A DNA stretch of 64,000 nt from an uncultured Verrucomicrobiota bacterium (GTDB lineage Bacteria; Verrucomicrobiota; Verrucomicrobiia; Opitutales; UBA9783), in assembly GCA_902495005.1 (NCBI GenBank), contig CABUVL010000001.1, positions 1 through 64,000 on the forward strand. Direction: 5' to 3'. The notes under the pieces are model-generated. The model was not told the DNA's origin. It worked only from the letters and a program-made list of their open reading frames with translations, and searched no databases. Each line of letters opens with the position of its first letter. Positions within the stretch are counted from its first letter, which is position 1. A program made the position numbers and the translations under genes. Of the stretch, positions 8,901 to 18,094 are shown one piece after another.

Positions 8901-10286
8901 ATGGAAAATTTCTTAAACCTGTTCCCACAATTTCAGAGGCGACTTAATGAGCTGACCGACGAACAAAAGAATCATTTAATACGATCCTTTCACGCGATTC
9001 CACACACCAATTGGCTGATAATCAATCAATTACTAGACTCCAAAAGCGCTCCCACACCACATTCCTTTGAAAAATGGGACTGCCCCTCTTGCTTTTCCTT
9101 AAAAGAACATCAATCAAAGCGTTGGGAGGAAGCCGTGCAAACAGGAGAACAATATTTGCGACAAAATAAGCTGGCGGCCGTCATGGTGGCCGGTGGCTTG
9201 GGAACTCGACTAGGGACGCAAACACCCAAGGGACTTACGGCGATAACCCCCCTAAAAAAGAAGCCATTGTTCCAAGTTTTTGCAGAAAAGCTAAGGGCCA
9301 TTGAGCAACGATACGGCATTCGTTTACACTGGTTCATCATGACAAGTGACGAAACTTATGCCGCCACCCAAGAAGCCTTTCAATCTGAACATTGGTATGA
9401 TCCCGATTACGTGCATTTATTTAAGCAAGGACGTCTGCCACTTTTTGATTTAGAAGGGGCTTGTTTGCTCAATAACGATGGAAGTATTCGTCAAGCCCCC
9501 AACGGACACGGCGGCCTTTTTAAAGCCCTAGCGTCAAGTGGATGCTTGAATTGCATGCGACAATACAGTATTGAGACCGTCAGTTATTTTCAAGTGGACA
9601 ATCCACTCGTCTCAATTGCGGATCGTGGTTTTTTAGGGCTACATTTGCAACAAGCTTCGGATTTTTCCACGAAGGTAGTGGTCAAAAAAGATCCCAACGA
9701 ACGCGTGGGGGTTTTTGTTGAAACCGAGCATGGCTTAAAATTGATTGAATATCACGAAATGCCAAGTGATTTGGTGCAACAACGAGACGCAAACGATCAA
9801 TTGTACTTTTGTTACGGGAATACTGCCATTCACCTCATTCAGCGTACGTTTTTAGAAAAAATGTCTCAAAAAGACATGCCCATTCACGTCGTTAACAAAC
9901 AGTGCGGAGCTTGGGACTTCACCGAGCATCAGTTCGTTAAAGATAAACGCGCCCAAAAGTTAGAACAATTCATCTTCGATGCACTGCCTTTCGCCCATCA
10001 TCCACTGTTAATGGAGGTGGATCGTCAAGAAGAATTTAGCCCCGTTAAGAACATTTGCGGGAATGACAGCATTGACACATGTCAAAAAGACCAAATTCGT
10101 CGATGGAAACGGTGGTTTGCCCAATATAGAGAACAAAATCCCATTGACCTCTCAGCTGAAAAGATAGATAATAATGGTGTTTTAGAGATCAGTCCCCTCT
10201 TTGCAGACGATTATATTGAATTCGCACAAAGGTGGGAACATTTAACTGTAAAGCCAAACTCTTTAGATAACTTTTATTTGGAATAA
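8901..10286 (+). CDS. UDP-sugar pyrophosphorylase, UDPGP type 1 family
   Basis: This 461-residue enzyme belongs to the family of eukaryotic UDP-N-acetylglucosamine and UDP-glucose pyrophosphorylases, not to the bacterial GalU or GlmU type. It forms a nucleotide sugar from UTP and a sugar 1-phosphate. The nucleotide-binding loop is intact (AGGLGTRLG followed by PKG near residue 97-110). PNGHGG near 200 and YFQVDNP near 230 match the substrate-binding segments, and a conserved Lys lies in the VVKKD stretch. Whether glucose or N-acetylglucosamine is preferred cannot be told. It precedes the sugar phosphate mutase by five bases, so the pair probably supplies activated sugar for glycogen, envelope or lipopolysaccharide synthesis. 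Confidence 0.88.
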   Translation: MENFLNLFPQFQRRLNELTDEQKNHLIRSFHAIPHTNWLIINQLLDSKSAPTPHSFEKWDCPSCFSLKEHQSKRWEEAVQTGEQYLRQNKLAAVMVAGGLGTRLGTQTPKGLTAITPLKKKPLFQVFAEKLRAIEQRYGIRLHWFIMTSDETYAATQEAFQSEHWYDPDYVHLFKQGRLPLFDLEGACLLNNDGSIRQAPNGHGGLFKALASSGCLNCMRQYSIETVSYFQVDNPLVSIADRGFLGLHLQQASDFSTKVVVKKDPNERVGVFVETEHGLKLIEYHEMPSDLVQQRDANDQLYFCYGNTAIHLIQRTFLEKMSQKDMPIHVVNKQCGAWDFTEHQFVKDKRAQKLEQFIFDALPFAHHPLLMEVDRQEEFSPVKNICGNDSIDTCQKDQIRRWKRWFAQYREQNPIDLSAEKIDNNGVLEISPLFADDYIEFAQRWEHLTVKPNSLDNFYLE

Positions 10287-10291
10287 CCGAT

Positions 10292-12259
10292 ATGAATGAC
10301 ACGACCTTGCAAATACAAACAGCCCATCAATCAGGCCACTTACTCGACAGCACTTTTCAAAACTTGTTAAGCTATGTACAAACCCCTCAATTACCCACTT
10401 GGATTAAGGAAAGTTTAAAGGAGTTAGTGCAGCGACAACAATGGGATGAACTTAACAATCGGTTTTTCAAGCAAATTAGTTTTGGGACCGCCGGCATGCG
10501 AGGCCGTGTAATTGGGGAGCAAACGACTTCCATTGAAAATCCCGATGATCATAAATGCGAATACGCCGCTATAGGGAGCAATTGCATGAACGACTTAAAC
10601 GTCATTAGGGCGACCCTAGGGCTTTACAAATACTGCAAGTTGTACATCGAAGAACACTACGAATTCCCCGTACGTCCCACGTTGGTGATCGCCCACGACA
10701 TGCGTTACTTCTCACGACACTTTTGCGAATTGACCGCCTCAACTTGGACACAATTGGGGGGAGATGCGTACATTTTTGACGGCCCACGATCGACACCCCA
10801 ATTAAGTTTTTCAATCCGTCACCTCGGGACCATCGCCGGCATCATGATCACGGCCAGTCACAATCCCTATTACGACAACGGCTACAAAGTTTATTTTAAA
10901 GATGGGGCTCAAATTTGCGATGCCCATGCGAAAGGAATTACGCGTCAGATCGAACAAATCCATTTAATGGATACACTCCCATTCTTAACGATAAACTTGC
11001 AAAATGTATTTCGCTTATCTTCGTTGACCGACGAAGCCTACCTGGAGTGTGTGCAAGACGTGATATTAGACAACCGCTTATTAAAGAAATACCGTCCTAA
11101 AATTGTTTACACCCCTTTACACGGCACGGGGTCCGTTAGCATACTACCTTTGTTAAAATTATTTGAATGGGACGTACGTTGTGTTGAGCAACAACTCGTG
11201 ATGGACCCACAATTCCCAAGCGTCAAGTTGCCCAACCCAGAGCACCATGAAGCACTCGACATGGCGCTTAAGTTGGCCGAAGAAAGTCGCGCAGACGCCG
11301 TCATAGCGACCGATCCTGACGGCGATCGCATGGGAGTAGCGCTAAAAAATCAACACAATGAATGGTGTATTTTAAACGGTAATACGATTGCCGTTTTATT
11401 GGCAGAATACCGCATATCTCAAATGATCGCGTTGGGGATATTGCCCAAGAGCCCTGCAAAACGTCAACACGCCGCACTCATTAAGTCTTTTGTTACCACC
11501 CCCATGTTGAAAGCGATGGGGAACCATCACGGGTTGAAAACCATCGAAACACTGACAGGTTTTAAGTGGATTGGCGCGAAATTGAACGATTATGAAGCTG
11601 AACTTACGCAACACGTTCAAAAGTCAACGGGCCTTAGTCTCGACTACAACAACACTTCTTGTGCAAAGCGCCGAGAGTTCCAACTGCAATATTCCACTTT
11701 TTTCATTTTTGGGGGCGAAGAAAGTTACGGTTACTTGGCAAACGATCTCGTACGCGATAAAGATGCCAATGCCTCTGCGCTTATGTTCTGCGAATTCATA
11801 GCCTACTTAAAAGCCAAAGAAATTAACTTTGACGATTATTTAGACGAGATGTACTGCAAATACGGGTACTTTTCTGAAGATTTACTCAGTTTTTCCTTTG
11901 AAGGGGCAGCCGGTTTTTCAAGCATTCAAAAACTACTGAATTCATACCGACAAAATGCGCCCAAGAAGATCAACAACATACGCGTCATCGCGGTTGTCGA
12001 CTTTTTAAAAGAAAAACTGCGCGATTGCGATGGAAAAGCCATTCCAAGTACGGACTTCATGATCATAAAGCTCATCAACAACTTCAGTATTGCCATTCGC
12101 GGCAGTGGCACAGAACCCAAGGTAAAAATGTACCTGTTTGGACAATCTGAGGTTGAAAATGGAGATCATCTTCCAGCGGTCAAAGAAGCAGTTCGCAATC
12201 AGCTGTCGGGCATTAAAGAATTTTTGAAGCAGGACGTTGCAGAACGCCTCAAAAAATGA
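10292..12259 (+). CDS. phosphohexomutase (phosphoglucomutase/phosphomannomutase, PGM2-like)
   Basis: This 655-residue member of the alpha-D-phosphohexomutase family interconverts sugar 1- and 6-phosphates. Motifs are complete: SFGTAGMRG at the N terminus, the phosphoserine loop TASHNP near residue 190, the metal loop DPDGDR near 347, the sugar-binding segment GGEESYGY near 476, and the phosphate-binding RGSGTEPK near the C terminus. The length is above the usual 450-580 and matches the PGM2 branch, with extra segments around residues 80-100 and 430-460. It follows the pyrophosphorylase at once, which argues that its sugar 1-phosphate product is passed to that enzyme. Confidence 0.92.
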   Translation: MNDTTLQIQTAHQSGHLLDSTFQNLLSYVQTPQLPTWIKESLKELVQRQQWDELNNRFFKQISFGTAGMRGRVIGEQTTSIENPDDHKCEYAAIGSNCMNDLNVIRATLGLYKYCKLYIEEHYEFPVRPTLVIAHDMRYFSRHFCELTASTWTQLGGDAYIFDGPRSTPQLSFSIRHLGTIAGIMITASHNPYYDNGYKVYFKDGAQICDAHAKGITRQIEQIHLMDTLPFLTINLQNVFRLSSLTDEAYLECVQDVILDNRLLKKYRPKIVYTPLHGTGSVSILPLLKLFEWDVRCVEQQLVMDPQFPSVKLPNPEHHEALDMALKLAEESRADAVIATDPDGDRMGVALKNQHNEWCILNGNTIAVLLAEYRISQMIALGILPKSPAKRQHAALIKSFVTTPMLKAMGNHHGLKTIETLTGFKWIGAKLNDYEAELTQHVQKSTGLSLDYNNTSCAKRREFQLQYSTFFIFGGEESYGYLANDLVRDKDANASALMFCEFIAYLKAKEINFDDYLDEMYCKYGYFSEDLLSFSFEGAAGFSSIQKLLNSYRQNAPKKINNIRVIAVVDFLKEKLRDCDGKAIPSTDFMIIKLINNFSIAIRGSGTEPKVKMYLFGQSEVENGDHLPAVKEAVRNQLSGIKEFLKQDVAERLKK

Positions 12260-12341
12260 TTAATTTTTTCATAATGCGATGAGATTAAAGTTTAGTATTG
12301 ACGTTTAGGCGTATATACTGCTTAGTTTCATATAGCATTTT

Positions 12342-12417
<76 letters not shown>

Positions 12418-12448
12418 GTTGCAATTTTAACTTGTTAACGAGGTTCTT

Positions 12449-12604
12449 ATGTCACAACACTCCAGTTTTCACAAAGGTAAGTCTGCTTTAAGCAGCAACA
12501 AGACGGTCTTAAAGCGTTTCGAACGCATCGAATTGCTCAAAAAAAGAGGCCAATGGAAAGAAGGGCAAAGCGTTTTAGGCCTACTCAAAACAAAACCAGA
12601 ATAA
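12449..12604 (+). CDS. small basic protein typical of the PVC bacteria
   Basis: This is a 51-residue lysine- and arginine-rich protein beginning MSQHSSFHKGKSAL, with the core VLKRFERIELLKKRG and the ending GLLKTKPE. I recognise the pattern as the small basic protein family known from Verrucomicrobia, Chlamydiae and relatives, for which no firm function is established; binding to RNA or the ribosome is a guess from its charge. It sits 32 bases downstream of tRNA-Thr and 22 bases upstream of efp, a translation setting consistent with that guess. An AACGAGG stretch before the ATG may serve as ribosome binding site. Confidence 0.85.
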   Translation: MSQHSSFHKGKSALSSNKTVLKRFERIELLKKRGQWKEGQSVLGLLKTKPE

Positions 12605-12626
12605 TATTGTACATTTTGTAAAAATC

Positions 12627-13184
12627 ATGGCATCTGCAACTGACATTCGTAAAGGGCGGGTGATGTTGTATCAAAACATACCGCATTTGGTCATTGACAT
12701 GCAACACCGCACGCAAGGACGTCAATCTGGCTTTGTTCAAGTCACACTGCGCAACTTGCACTCTGGATCTTCCACAAAAACAAAATTTGGGTCCAACGAC
12801 AACATTACCTTCTGTTTCATGGAATCCAAGGACTTAGAATATGCCTATGCCGACGATGACGGGTATCATTTTCTAGATCCAAGCACCTACGAAGACGAAA
12901 TTATTTCAAAAGATCTCCTGGAAGATCAAAAGTTGTACCTCATTGCAGGCACCGTATATTCCGTCATGTTTGTGGAGGAAAAGCCCGTGCAATTGCAACT
13001 GCCTGCGGCGCTTTCGATGAAGGTTGTCGAAGCGTCTGAAGGCTTACGGGGAGATACAGCCAGTAATGCCCAAAAGCCGGTTGTCACGGAAAGTGGGTTA
13101 ACCGTACAGGCCCCTCTCTTCATCAAACAAGGTGAAGTCATTCGCGTTAATACGAGTGACGGTTCCTACTTGGGCCGAGCCTAG
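12627..13184 (+). CDS. efp: translation elongation factor P
   Basis: This 185-residue three-domain factor binds between the P and E sites and relieves stalling at consecutive prolines. The N-terminal KOW-like domain, the central OB domain and the C-terminal domain ending GSYLGRA (consensus YxxR/GR) are recognisable. The tip of the first loop reads HRTQGRQSG, so the residue at the modified position is Arg32 rather than the Lys34 of Escherichia coli. Arg at this site is glycosylated by EarP in some bacteria; no earP, epmA or epmB gene is visible here. It is followed three bases later by rnhC. Confidence 0.95.
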   Translation: MASATDIRKGRVMLYQNIPHLVIDMQHRTQGRQSGFVQVTLRNLHSGSSTKTKFGSNDNITFCFMESKDLEYAYADDDGYHFLDPSTYEDEIISKDLLEDQKLYLIAGTVYSVMFVEEKPVQLQLPAALSMKVVEASEGLRGDTASNAQKPVVTESGLTVQAPLFIKQGEVIRVNTSDGSYLGRA

Positions 13185-13187
13185 GCG

Positions 13188-14105
13188 ATGGCACAAAAGC
13201 AAAACGGCCTCAAGCCCAAGACGACTTACACCATCGCATTAACTGATGCGCAATTGCAAGCTTTAGAAACTTGGTGCGATCATCGCGCGTGGGAATTTTA
13301 TTCGGTACCGTATGCACGTTTTGCTTTTAGAGGCGATGGCGTTAACGTGGTCGGATACAAAAGCGGCAAGCTTGTTGTACAAGGGGCAAAAACGGAAAGT
13401 TTTGTCAACTACGTTCTCGAAACAGAGATTACGCAAACGCCACAATTGGGCCTGGAGAGAGTACACCACCCTGAATGGTTTGTTGCGCATGCCGGCTTGG
13501 ATGAAAGTGGCAAGGGGGATTTATTCGGTCCACTGGTTACCGCTTGCGTTATTGCAGACGAGTCGATGGTGGATTTTTGGATCAAAGCTGGGTTAAAAGA
13601 AAGCAAAAAAGTTGGCAGTGACGCCAATGTATTTAAAATGGAGCAACTCGTACGGCAAGCCAAAGGTGTCGTGATAGAAAGTTCCTTTACCAGCATGGAA
13701 AAATACAACGAATTGTATCAAAGATTTGGGAACTTAAATGAATTTTTAGCGTGGTTGCACGCGAAATCGCTCGAGGGGGCCTTGAAACAACGTTGGGTCA
13801 ATGAGGGGTTACTAGATCAATTTTCCAAGCGGCCGCTCGTACAAAAATACTTTAAAAACACTCAATTTATCCTACACCAAAAAGTACGCGCTGAAGAGGA
13901 TCCCGTCGTTGCAGCAGCCTCCATTATAGCCCGCGCCAATTACTTGCGACAATTAAAAAAGTTGAGTGAACAGGCCGGCATGCCTCTGATGAAAGGCGCC
14001 AGCCGTCAAGTGCAAGAAACGGCACGCAAACTTGTACAAAAGTTAGGGCAAAACTGCTTGGGCTCATTTGTCAAATTACACTTCAAGACGGTTGAATCAC
14101 TGTAA
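13188..14105 (+). CDS. rnhC: ribonuclease HIII
   Basis: This 305-residue enzyme hydrolyses RNA in RNA-DNA hybrids. The N-terminal 90 residues look like the TBP-like substrate-binding domain of this family (TDAQLQAL, then FRGDG and GKLVVQG). The catalytic domain begins at about residue 103 with GLDESGKGD, the HIII version of the HII motif. It continues with LKESKKV, LLDQFSK with a conserved Asp, and AASIIARA. It shares one base with the birA start (TAATG). The coexistence of HII and HIII is known in Bacillus and chlamydiae. Confidence 0.93.
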   Translation: MAQKQNGLKPKTTYTIALTDAQLQALETWCDHRAWEFYSVPYARFAFRGDGVNVVGYKSGKLVVQGAKTESFVNYVLETEITQTPQLGLERVHHPEWFVAHAGLDESGKGDLFGPLVTACVIADESMVDFWIKAGLKESKKVGSDANVFKMEQLVRQAKGVVIESSFTSMEKYNELYQRFGNLNEFLAWLHAKSLEGALKQRWVNEGLLDQFSKRPLVQKYFKNTQFILHQKVRAEEDPVVAAASIIARANYLRQLKKLSEQAGMPLMKGASRQVQETARKLVQKLGQNCLGSFVKLHFKTVESL

Positions 14106-14698
14106 TGTCTGAATTAGATTTTACGCAATTACAAACCCTATTACTCAACAGAGGGATTGAGTTCCCACTGTACGTTTACGAATCGATTGACAGCACCAAT
14201 TCAGAAGCCTTTCGCCGCTTAAGCGCATCGCCACAAAATTGTGTCATTGTTTTAAGTAAATTTCAAACGAACGGACGCGGGACCAAGGGACGACATTGGG
14301 AAGATAATCACCGGCAGCTGAGCCTCAGCATTGGATTCAAAGAATGCCTTCAACCGGAACAATTAGGCCTTTTACGCGTTCAATTCAACCAGGGGTTTTA
14401 TCACAGATTAAAGCAATTATTCGACGCAAATTTTACGTTGAAGGCGCCCAACGATATTTTATTGTGTGGGAAAAAATTAAGCGGCCTTTTACTCGAGTCA
14501 AAAATTGAAAAAGGTAAAACAAGTGCCTGGGTGATGGGCTTCGGAATCAACGTCTACGGCGGGCATCGCGACTACTGGTCCAAAGAGGTTCAAAACTTGG
14601 CAATCGCCCTTGAAGAAGTGATTCGACAAGACATCGACATCAACGTACTCGCCGCCGAATTTATTCAAGAAACCTTCCAACAACATCCCATGCATTGA
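14105..14698 (+). CDS. birA: biotin-[acetyl-CoA-carboxylase] ligase, short form
   Basis: This 197-residue enzyme attaches biotin to the carrier protein of acetyl-CoA carboxylase through biotinyl-AMP. The substrate motifs are present: SIDSTN near residue 30, QTNGRGTKGRHW (the consensus GRGRxGRxW with two glycine-arginine pairs), KAPNDILL in place of KWPNDI, KLSGLLLES and GFGINV. It lacks both the N-terminal DNA-binding domain and the C-terminal SH3-like domain of the long BirA, so it is a pure ligase without repressor function. It ends six bases before the convergent gene at 14704. Confidence 0.9.
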   Translation: MSELDFTQLQTLLLNRGIEFPLYVYESIDSTNSEAFRRLSASPQNCVIVLSKFQTNGRGTKGRHWEDNHRQLSLSIGFKECLQPEQLGLLRVQFNQGFYHRLKQLFDANFTLKAPNDILLCGKKLSGLLLESKIEKGKTSAWVMGFGINVYGGHRDYWSKEVQNLAIALEEVIRQDIDINVLAAEFIQETFQQHPMH

Positions 14699-14703
14699 GC
14701 CCC

Positions 14704-15156
14704 TTACAAACCGAGGGCATCGCGGCCCGACAAATGGGCCAATTGTTTTTGAATCTCTTGTTGGAACTGCAATAAGTCTTCTTGAGAAGGTCTATAGCCG
14801 TGCGTCTGAGGCTTCAGCCCCAGGCGGCCCAATTCGTCCAGATGCCAATCCGCGTGCTGACCATCTGAAAAAGTGACGCTTCCATTCATAATTTTTCCAG
14901 GTCGCGTGACCGGATCGACCGTCACAGAGATGCCGTTCGCAACGACTTCGCCGGTGGGCTCCTCCACCGACTCCGATTCAACAGGCGCTTCCACTTTTTT
15001 CAAATCCGCCCCAAGATCATCCAACAAGAATCGCACTTCCATGTAAGTCAAGTGCCGGTTCAGTTGCCCGTTAATTTTATCCTGCAGTTCGCTCAAGTTG
15101 GCCGCGTTGCCGGCCCATTCGCGAATTTGTGCAATTTGTTCGTCCGTAAAATCCAT
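14704..15156 (-). CDS. uncharacterised protein encoded directly after dnaA
   Basis: I do not recognise a named family. The 150-residue product has a helical N-terminal part (residues 1-55, with LSELQDKIN and VRFLLDDLG), an acidic linker rich in Glu and Val, and a C-terminal part with the compact stretch NGSVTFSDGQ followed by a helix. It has no signal peptide and should be cytoplasmic. It starts four bases after the dnaA stop, so it is co-transcribed with dnaA. A role tied to replication is possible only by position. Confidence 0.8.
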   Translation of the reverse strand: MDFTDEQIAQIREWAGNAANLSELQDKINGQLNRHLTYMEVRFLLDDLGADLKKVEAPVESESVEEPTGEVVANGISVTVDPVTRPGKIMNGSVTFSDGQHADWHLDELGRLGLKPQTHGYRPSQEDLLQFQQEIQKQLAHLSGRDALGL

Positions 15157-15160
15157 GCTA

Positions 15161-16528
15161 CTACTTTGTTAATAATTTTTGTTGTAAAAATTGAATGGTC
15201 CGCTTGGTCGTAGGTTCCTGTTGAATAGAATTTTCCACACTTTTGCAAGCGTGAATGACCGTCCCATGGTCACGTCCACCAAACGCGGCCCCGATTTCTT
15301 GCAGTGACATGGGCGTCAACAAACGGCACAGATACATGGCAACTTGCCTTGGAAAGGCAATGTTGGCAGGCCGCTTTTTCCCCAATATATCGCTCAAGGA
15401 CACGTGATAAAACTCACAGATTTTTTTCTGAATGTCGTCCAAGGTCACCTGCGAAGCCAGCTCTTCCTGCAAAATATCTTCCAAAATTTTTTCGACATGC
15501 TCAATATCCAAGTTATTCACGTGCAACAAACGCTGATAACTCAAAATTCTGTTGAGGGCGCCCTCCATCCGACGCACGTTTTTGGTCACCCTTTCCGCCA
15601 AAAATTCTAACACAGAAGGGTCAAGAGCCAGGTGCATCGACTGCGCTTTCTTGGACAAAATGGCCACACGCGTTTCAAAATCCGGCGGTTGAATGTCGCA
15701 GACCAATCCCCATTGAAAGCGAGACACCAGACGGCTTTCTAACTTTGCGATCTCAGAAGCGGGACGATCACTGCACAAAAAAATCTGCTTCTGCGATTCG
15801 AACAACTCGTTGAATGTGTGAAAAAATTCTTCTTGTATGCGTTCCTTACCGGACAAAAAATGGATATCGTCGATCAACAACACGTCCGAGCCGCGATACT
15901 TTTTGCGAAATTTGGCCAATTGATTCTCCTGAATCGCGTAAATAAAATCATTGGTAAAGCGCTCTGTGGAAATGTAAACCACCTTGGCTGTCGGCTGCTG
16001 ACGTAGGATGTGATGGCCCACGGCGTGCATCAAATGGGTCTTCCCCAAGCCTGTGTTCCCGTAAAGAAACAGCGGATTGTACGCTTTAGCAGGCGCATTG
16101 GCAATCGCAACGGCAGCCGCATGCGCCAATTGGCTTCCGGCACCTACGACAAAATTCTCAAACGTATTCTGCGGGTTTAACCCCTGGCCCGAGGAGAGAT
16201 GGGCGCTCGCACCCACCGTTTTGATTTGCTTTGACAGCGATCTTGCAGCCAATTGCGGCGCCTCCTCCGTTTCCCGACTTTTAAACTCAACCGTGAGGGG
16301 AACCCCTGCAATCGCAAGCAACTTATTTTCTAAAACTTCCCGATAATTATTCTGCAACCACATGGCTGCAAAATCATTGCTGGTCTCCAATACCATCGTA
16401 CCTTCAGGGGCATTTTCCAGACAGGCCAATGATTGAAACCAGGTGCTAAAAATATCTGCCGGATAAATCTTCTGCAATTCACCACGTAAACTTACCCACA
16501 ACTCAGATACTGACAGCTTTGCTTGCAT
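15161..16528 (-). CDS. dnaA: chromosomal replication initiator protein DnaA
   Basis: This 455-residue AAA+ ATPase melts the replication origin. Domain I (residues 1-85) has the LWxxxLxxL...F.TW pattern, a short linker follows, and the AAA+ core has Walker A GNTGLGKTH near 155 and Walker B LLIDDIHF near 217. The C-terminal DNA-binding domain ends with the signature FGGRDHGTVIHAC, where the usual DHTTV or DHSTV is DHGTV. The gene is transcribed leftward with the small gene at 14704. Its promoter carries a DnaA box on the -10 element, indicating autoregulation. Confidence 0.97.
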   Translation of the reverse strand: MQAKLSVSELWVSLRGELQKIYPADIFSTWFQSLACLENAPEGTMVLETSNDFAAMWLQNNYREVLENKLLAIAGVPLTVEFKSRETEEAPQLAARSLSKQIKTVGASAHLSSGQGLNPQNTFENFVVGAGSQLAHAAAVAIANAPAKAYNPLFLYGNTGLGKTHLMHAVGHHILRQQPTAKVVYISTERFTNDFIYAIQENQLAKFRKKYRGSDVLLIDDIHFLSGKERIQEEFFHTFNELFESQKQIFLCSDRPASEIAKLESRLVSRFQWGLVCDIQPPDFETRVAILSKKAQSMHLALDPSVLEFLAERVTKNVRRMEGALNRILSYQRLLHVNNLDIEHVEKILEDILQEELASQVTLDDIQKKICEFYHVSLSDILGKKRPANIAFPRQVAMYLCRLLTPMSLQEIGAAFGGRDHGTVIHACKSVENSIQQEPTTKRTIQFLQQKLLTK

Positions 16529-16541
16529 ATTTATTCAAGAA

Positions 16542-16571
16542 TTATTCACAAGGATACGGCACTCGACACAA
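16542..16571 (-). promoter_or_regulatory. dnaA promoter with overlapping DnaA box
   Basis: On the minus strand TTGTGT (16566-16571), a 17-base spacer and TGAATA (16543-16548). The -10 element lies inside TGTGAATAA (16542-16550), which is the complement of TTATTCACA, a perfect match to the DnaA box consensus TTATNCACA. DnaA bound here would block polymerase. A second, imperfect copy (TTATTCAAG) starts at 16531. Confidence 0.55.
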
Positions 16572-16834
16572 GAGAGCAATACAACAATTTTACCTTTTGC
16601 GCAAAATCCATAATTTTTTTCTGTACAACAAATAAAAAATAATAATTTACTGATTATCAAAAAGAACAAGCAAAAGCCTCCCTCACCTCAAAAACATTCA
16701 AACGATTCATGATGAAAAGTGGAAATAAACCAATGACATTTTCACATAAATGGCAAGAGGAAGTTTTTCACAATTTATTAACACTCTGGTAAGCCCGCTT
16801 AAACACGTTGAAAGAAGCCCACCCGACAAGGCAA

Positions 16835-18094
16835 TTAAGCTTCACTTTCGCCGCGATTTTGTTTCAATTTTGCATCCAGTTCGGCTGGCAATTCAAAATT
16901 TGTATTTTTTTTAGCAAACACGTTCAACTTTCGAGCCGACGGTAAAATTCGCGATTCAATAGAGCCCAACAATTGATTGTAACTGTCCACCGTTTTGCCT
17001 AAATTTTTACGCAAATCTTGCAGATAATTACTCAACGTGAGTAAACGTTCGTACAATTCATTGCCCACAACGCCAATTTCACGCACCTCTTCGACCATTT
17101 TATTTTGCCGCCAACCGTAGTAAATGGCCTTTAACAAGGCAATCAACGTGGTGGGTGTGGCGAACACAACATTGTAACGGCACGCGTACTCTATGAGCGT
17201 TTTGTCGAGTTCCAAGGCACGACTAAAAATCCATTCACCCGGGAAAAATAAGACAACAAAATCAATCGACTGATCCAAAAAGCTCGCGTACGACTTCGCC
17301 CCCAACTTTGAAATGAGGTCCCGAATGCGCTGACAGCAATTTTTCAACTCATTCGCCGCCAGGCTTTCTTCCTTGGCGTCCTGAGAAAGCGCCAAGAATT
17401 GATCCCACTGCGGCGTTTTAGCGTCTACAATAACGGTTCTGTTATTGGGCAAATGGATGACCATATCCGGCCGCAACAGGCTATTGGGGAGCGTGCATTG
17501 TACGTCAAAATCCACATATTCCAACATGCCAGCAATCTCCACAACACGGCGCAATTGCATTTCTCCCCAACGTCCGCGCGTACTCGAATTACACAGGGCA
17601 CGTGATAAAATTTCCGTCTTGCTTTCCAAGCGCAACTGCATCTTATTGAGCATCTCCAAATGCTCTTTAAAGCTGGAGGCCGACTGCACTCGATTGTACT
17701 CCAAACGCTCTAATTTATCGGAAAAATCCTTCAAATTTTCCTTCAACGGGTCCAGGGTCTTTTCAAACACCAAATTTTGACCATTGAGGGCCTCTTTCGT
17801 TTCAACGGTGTACTTTTTAATCCCTTCCTCCGCAAGCTGCATAAAGCTACTCGCATTCTCTTTAAACAGCTCTAATGAAATTTGCTTAAATTGCCGACCT
17901 AAATACTCATTGAGGTGCTCCATCTGCAATTGCATCGATTGAACCTTCGATTTCTCCGCTTCACAGGCACTTTCCAAACGCACGTATTCCAACTGCATCG
18001 ACTCGTACTTAGAGGCCTTGACGATACGCTCACGCAGGCACAAGTAAGCTAAGCCAAGCCCGAGTAACAATCCTAAAACAAATGTGACGATCAT
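16835..18094 (-). CDS. rmuC: DNA recombination protein RmuC
   Basis: This 419-residue protein belongs to the RmuC family, which limits DNA inversions and carries a nuclease-like core. It has an N-terminal membrane segment (about residues 2-20), a long coiled coil to about residue 170, then the conserved core with TRGRWGEMQL, LRPDMVIHLPN and VDAKTP, the last two resembling the PD-(D/E)XK layout. It overlaps the ftsY stop by four bases and is the last gene of a nusB-ftsY-rmuC unit. Length and motifs are normal. Confidence 0.93.
   Translation of the reverse strand: MIVTFVLGLLLGLGLAYLCLRERIVKASKYESMQLEYVRLESACEAEKSKVQSMQLQMEHLNEYLGRQFKQISLELFKENASSFMQLAEEGIKKYTVETKEALNGQNLVFEKTLDPLKENLKDFSDKLERLEYNRVQSASSFKEHLEMLNKMQLRLESKTEILSRALCNSSTRGRWGEMQLRRVVEIAGMLEYVDFDVQCTLPNSLLRPDMVIHLPNNRTVIVDAKTPQWDQFLALSQDAKEESLAANELKNCCQRIRDLISKLGAKSYASFLDQSIDFVVLFFPGEWIFSRALELDKTLIEYACRYNVVFATPTTLIALLKAIYYGWRQNKMVEEVREIGVVGNELYERLLTLSNYLQDLRKNLGKTVDSYNQLLGSIESRILPSARKLNVFAKKNTNFELPAELDAKLKQNRGESEA

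Noticed and set aside
16572..16834. Candidate replication origin next to dnaA
   Set aside because: The stretch is AT-rich, but apart from the box on the dnaA promoter I see no cluster of DnaA boxes; gene orientation gives no clear switch here.
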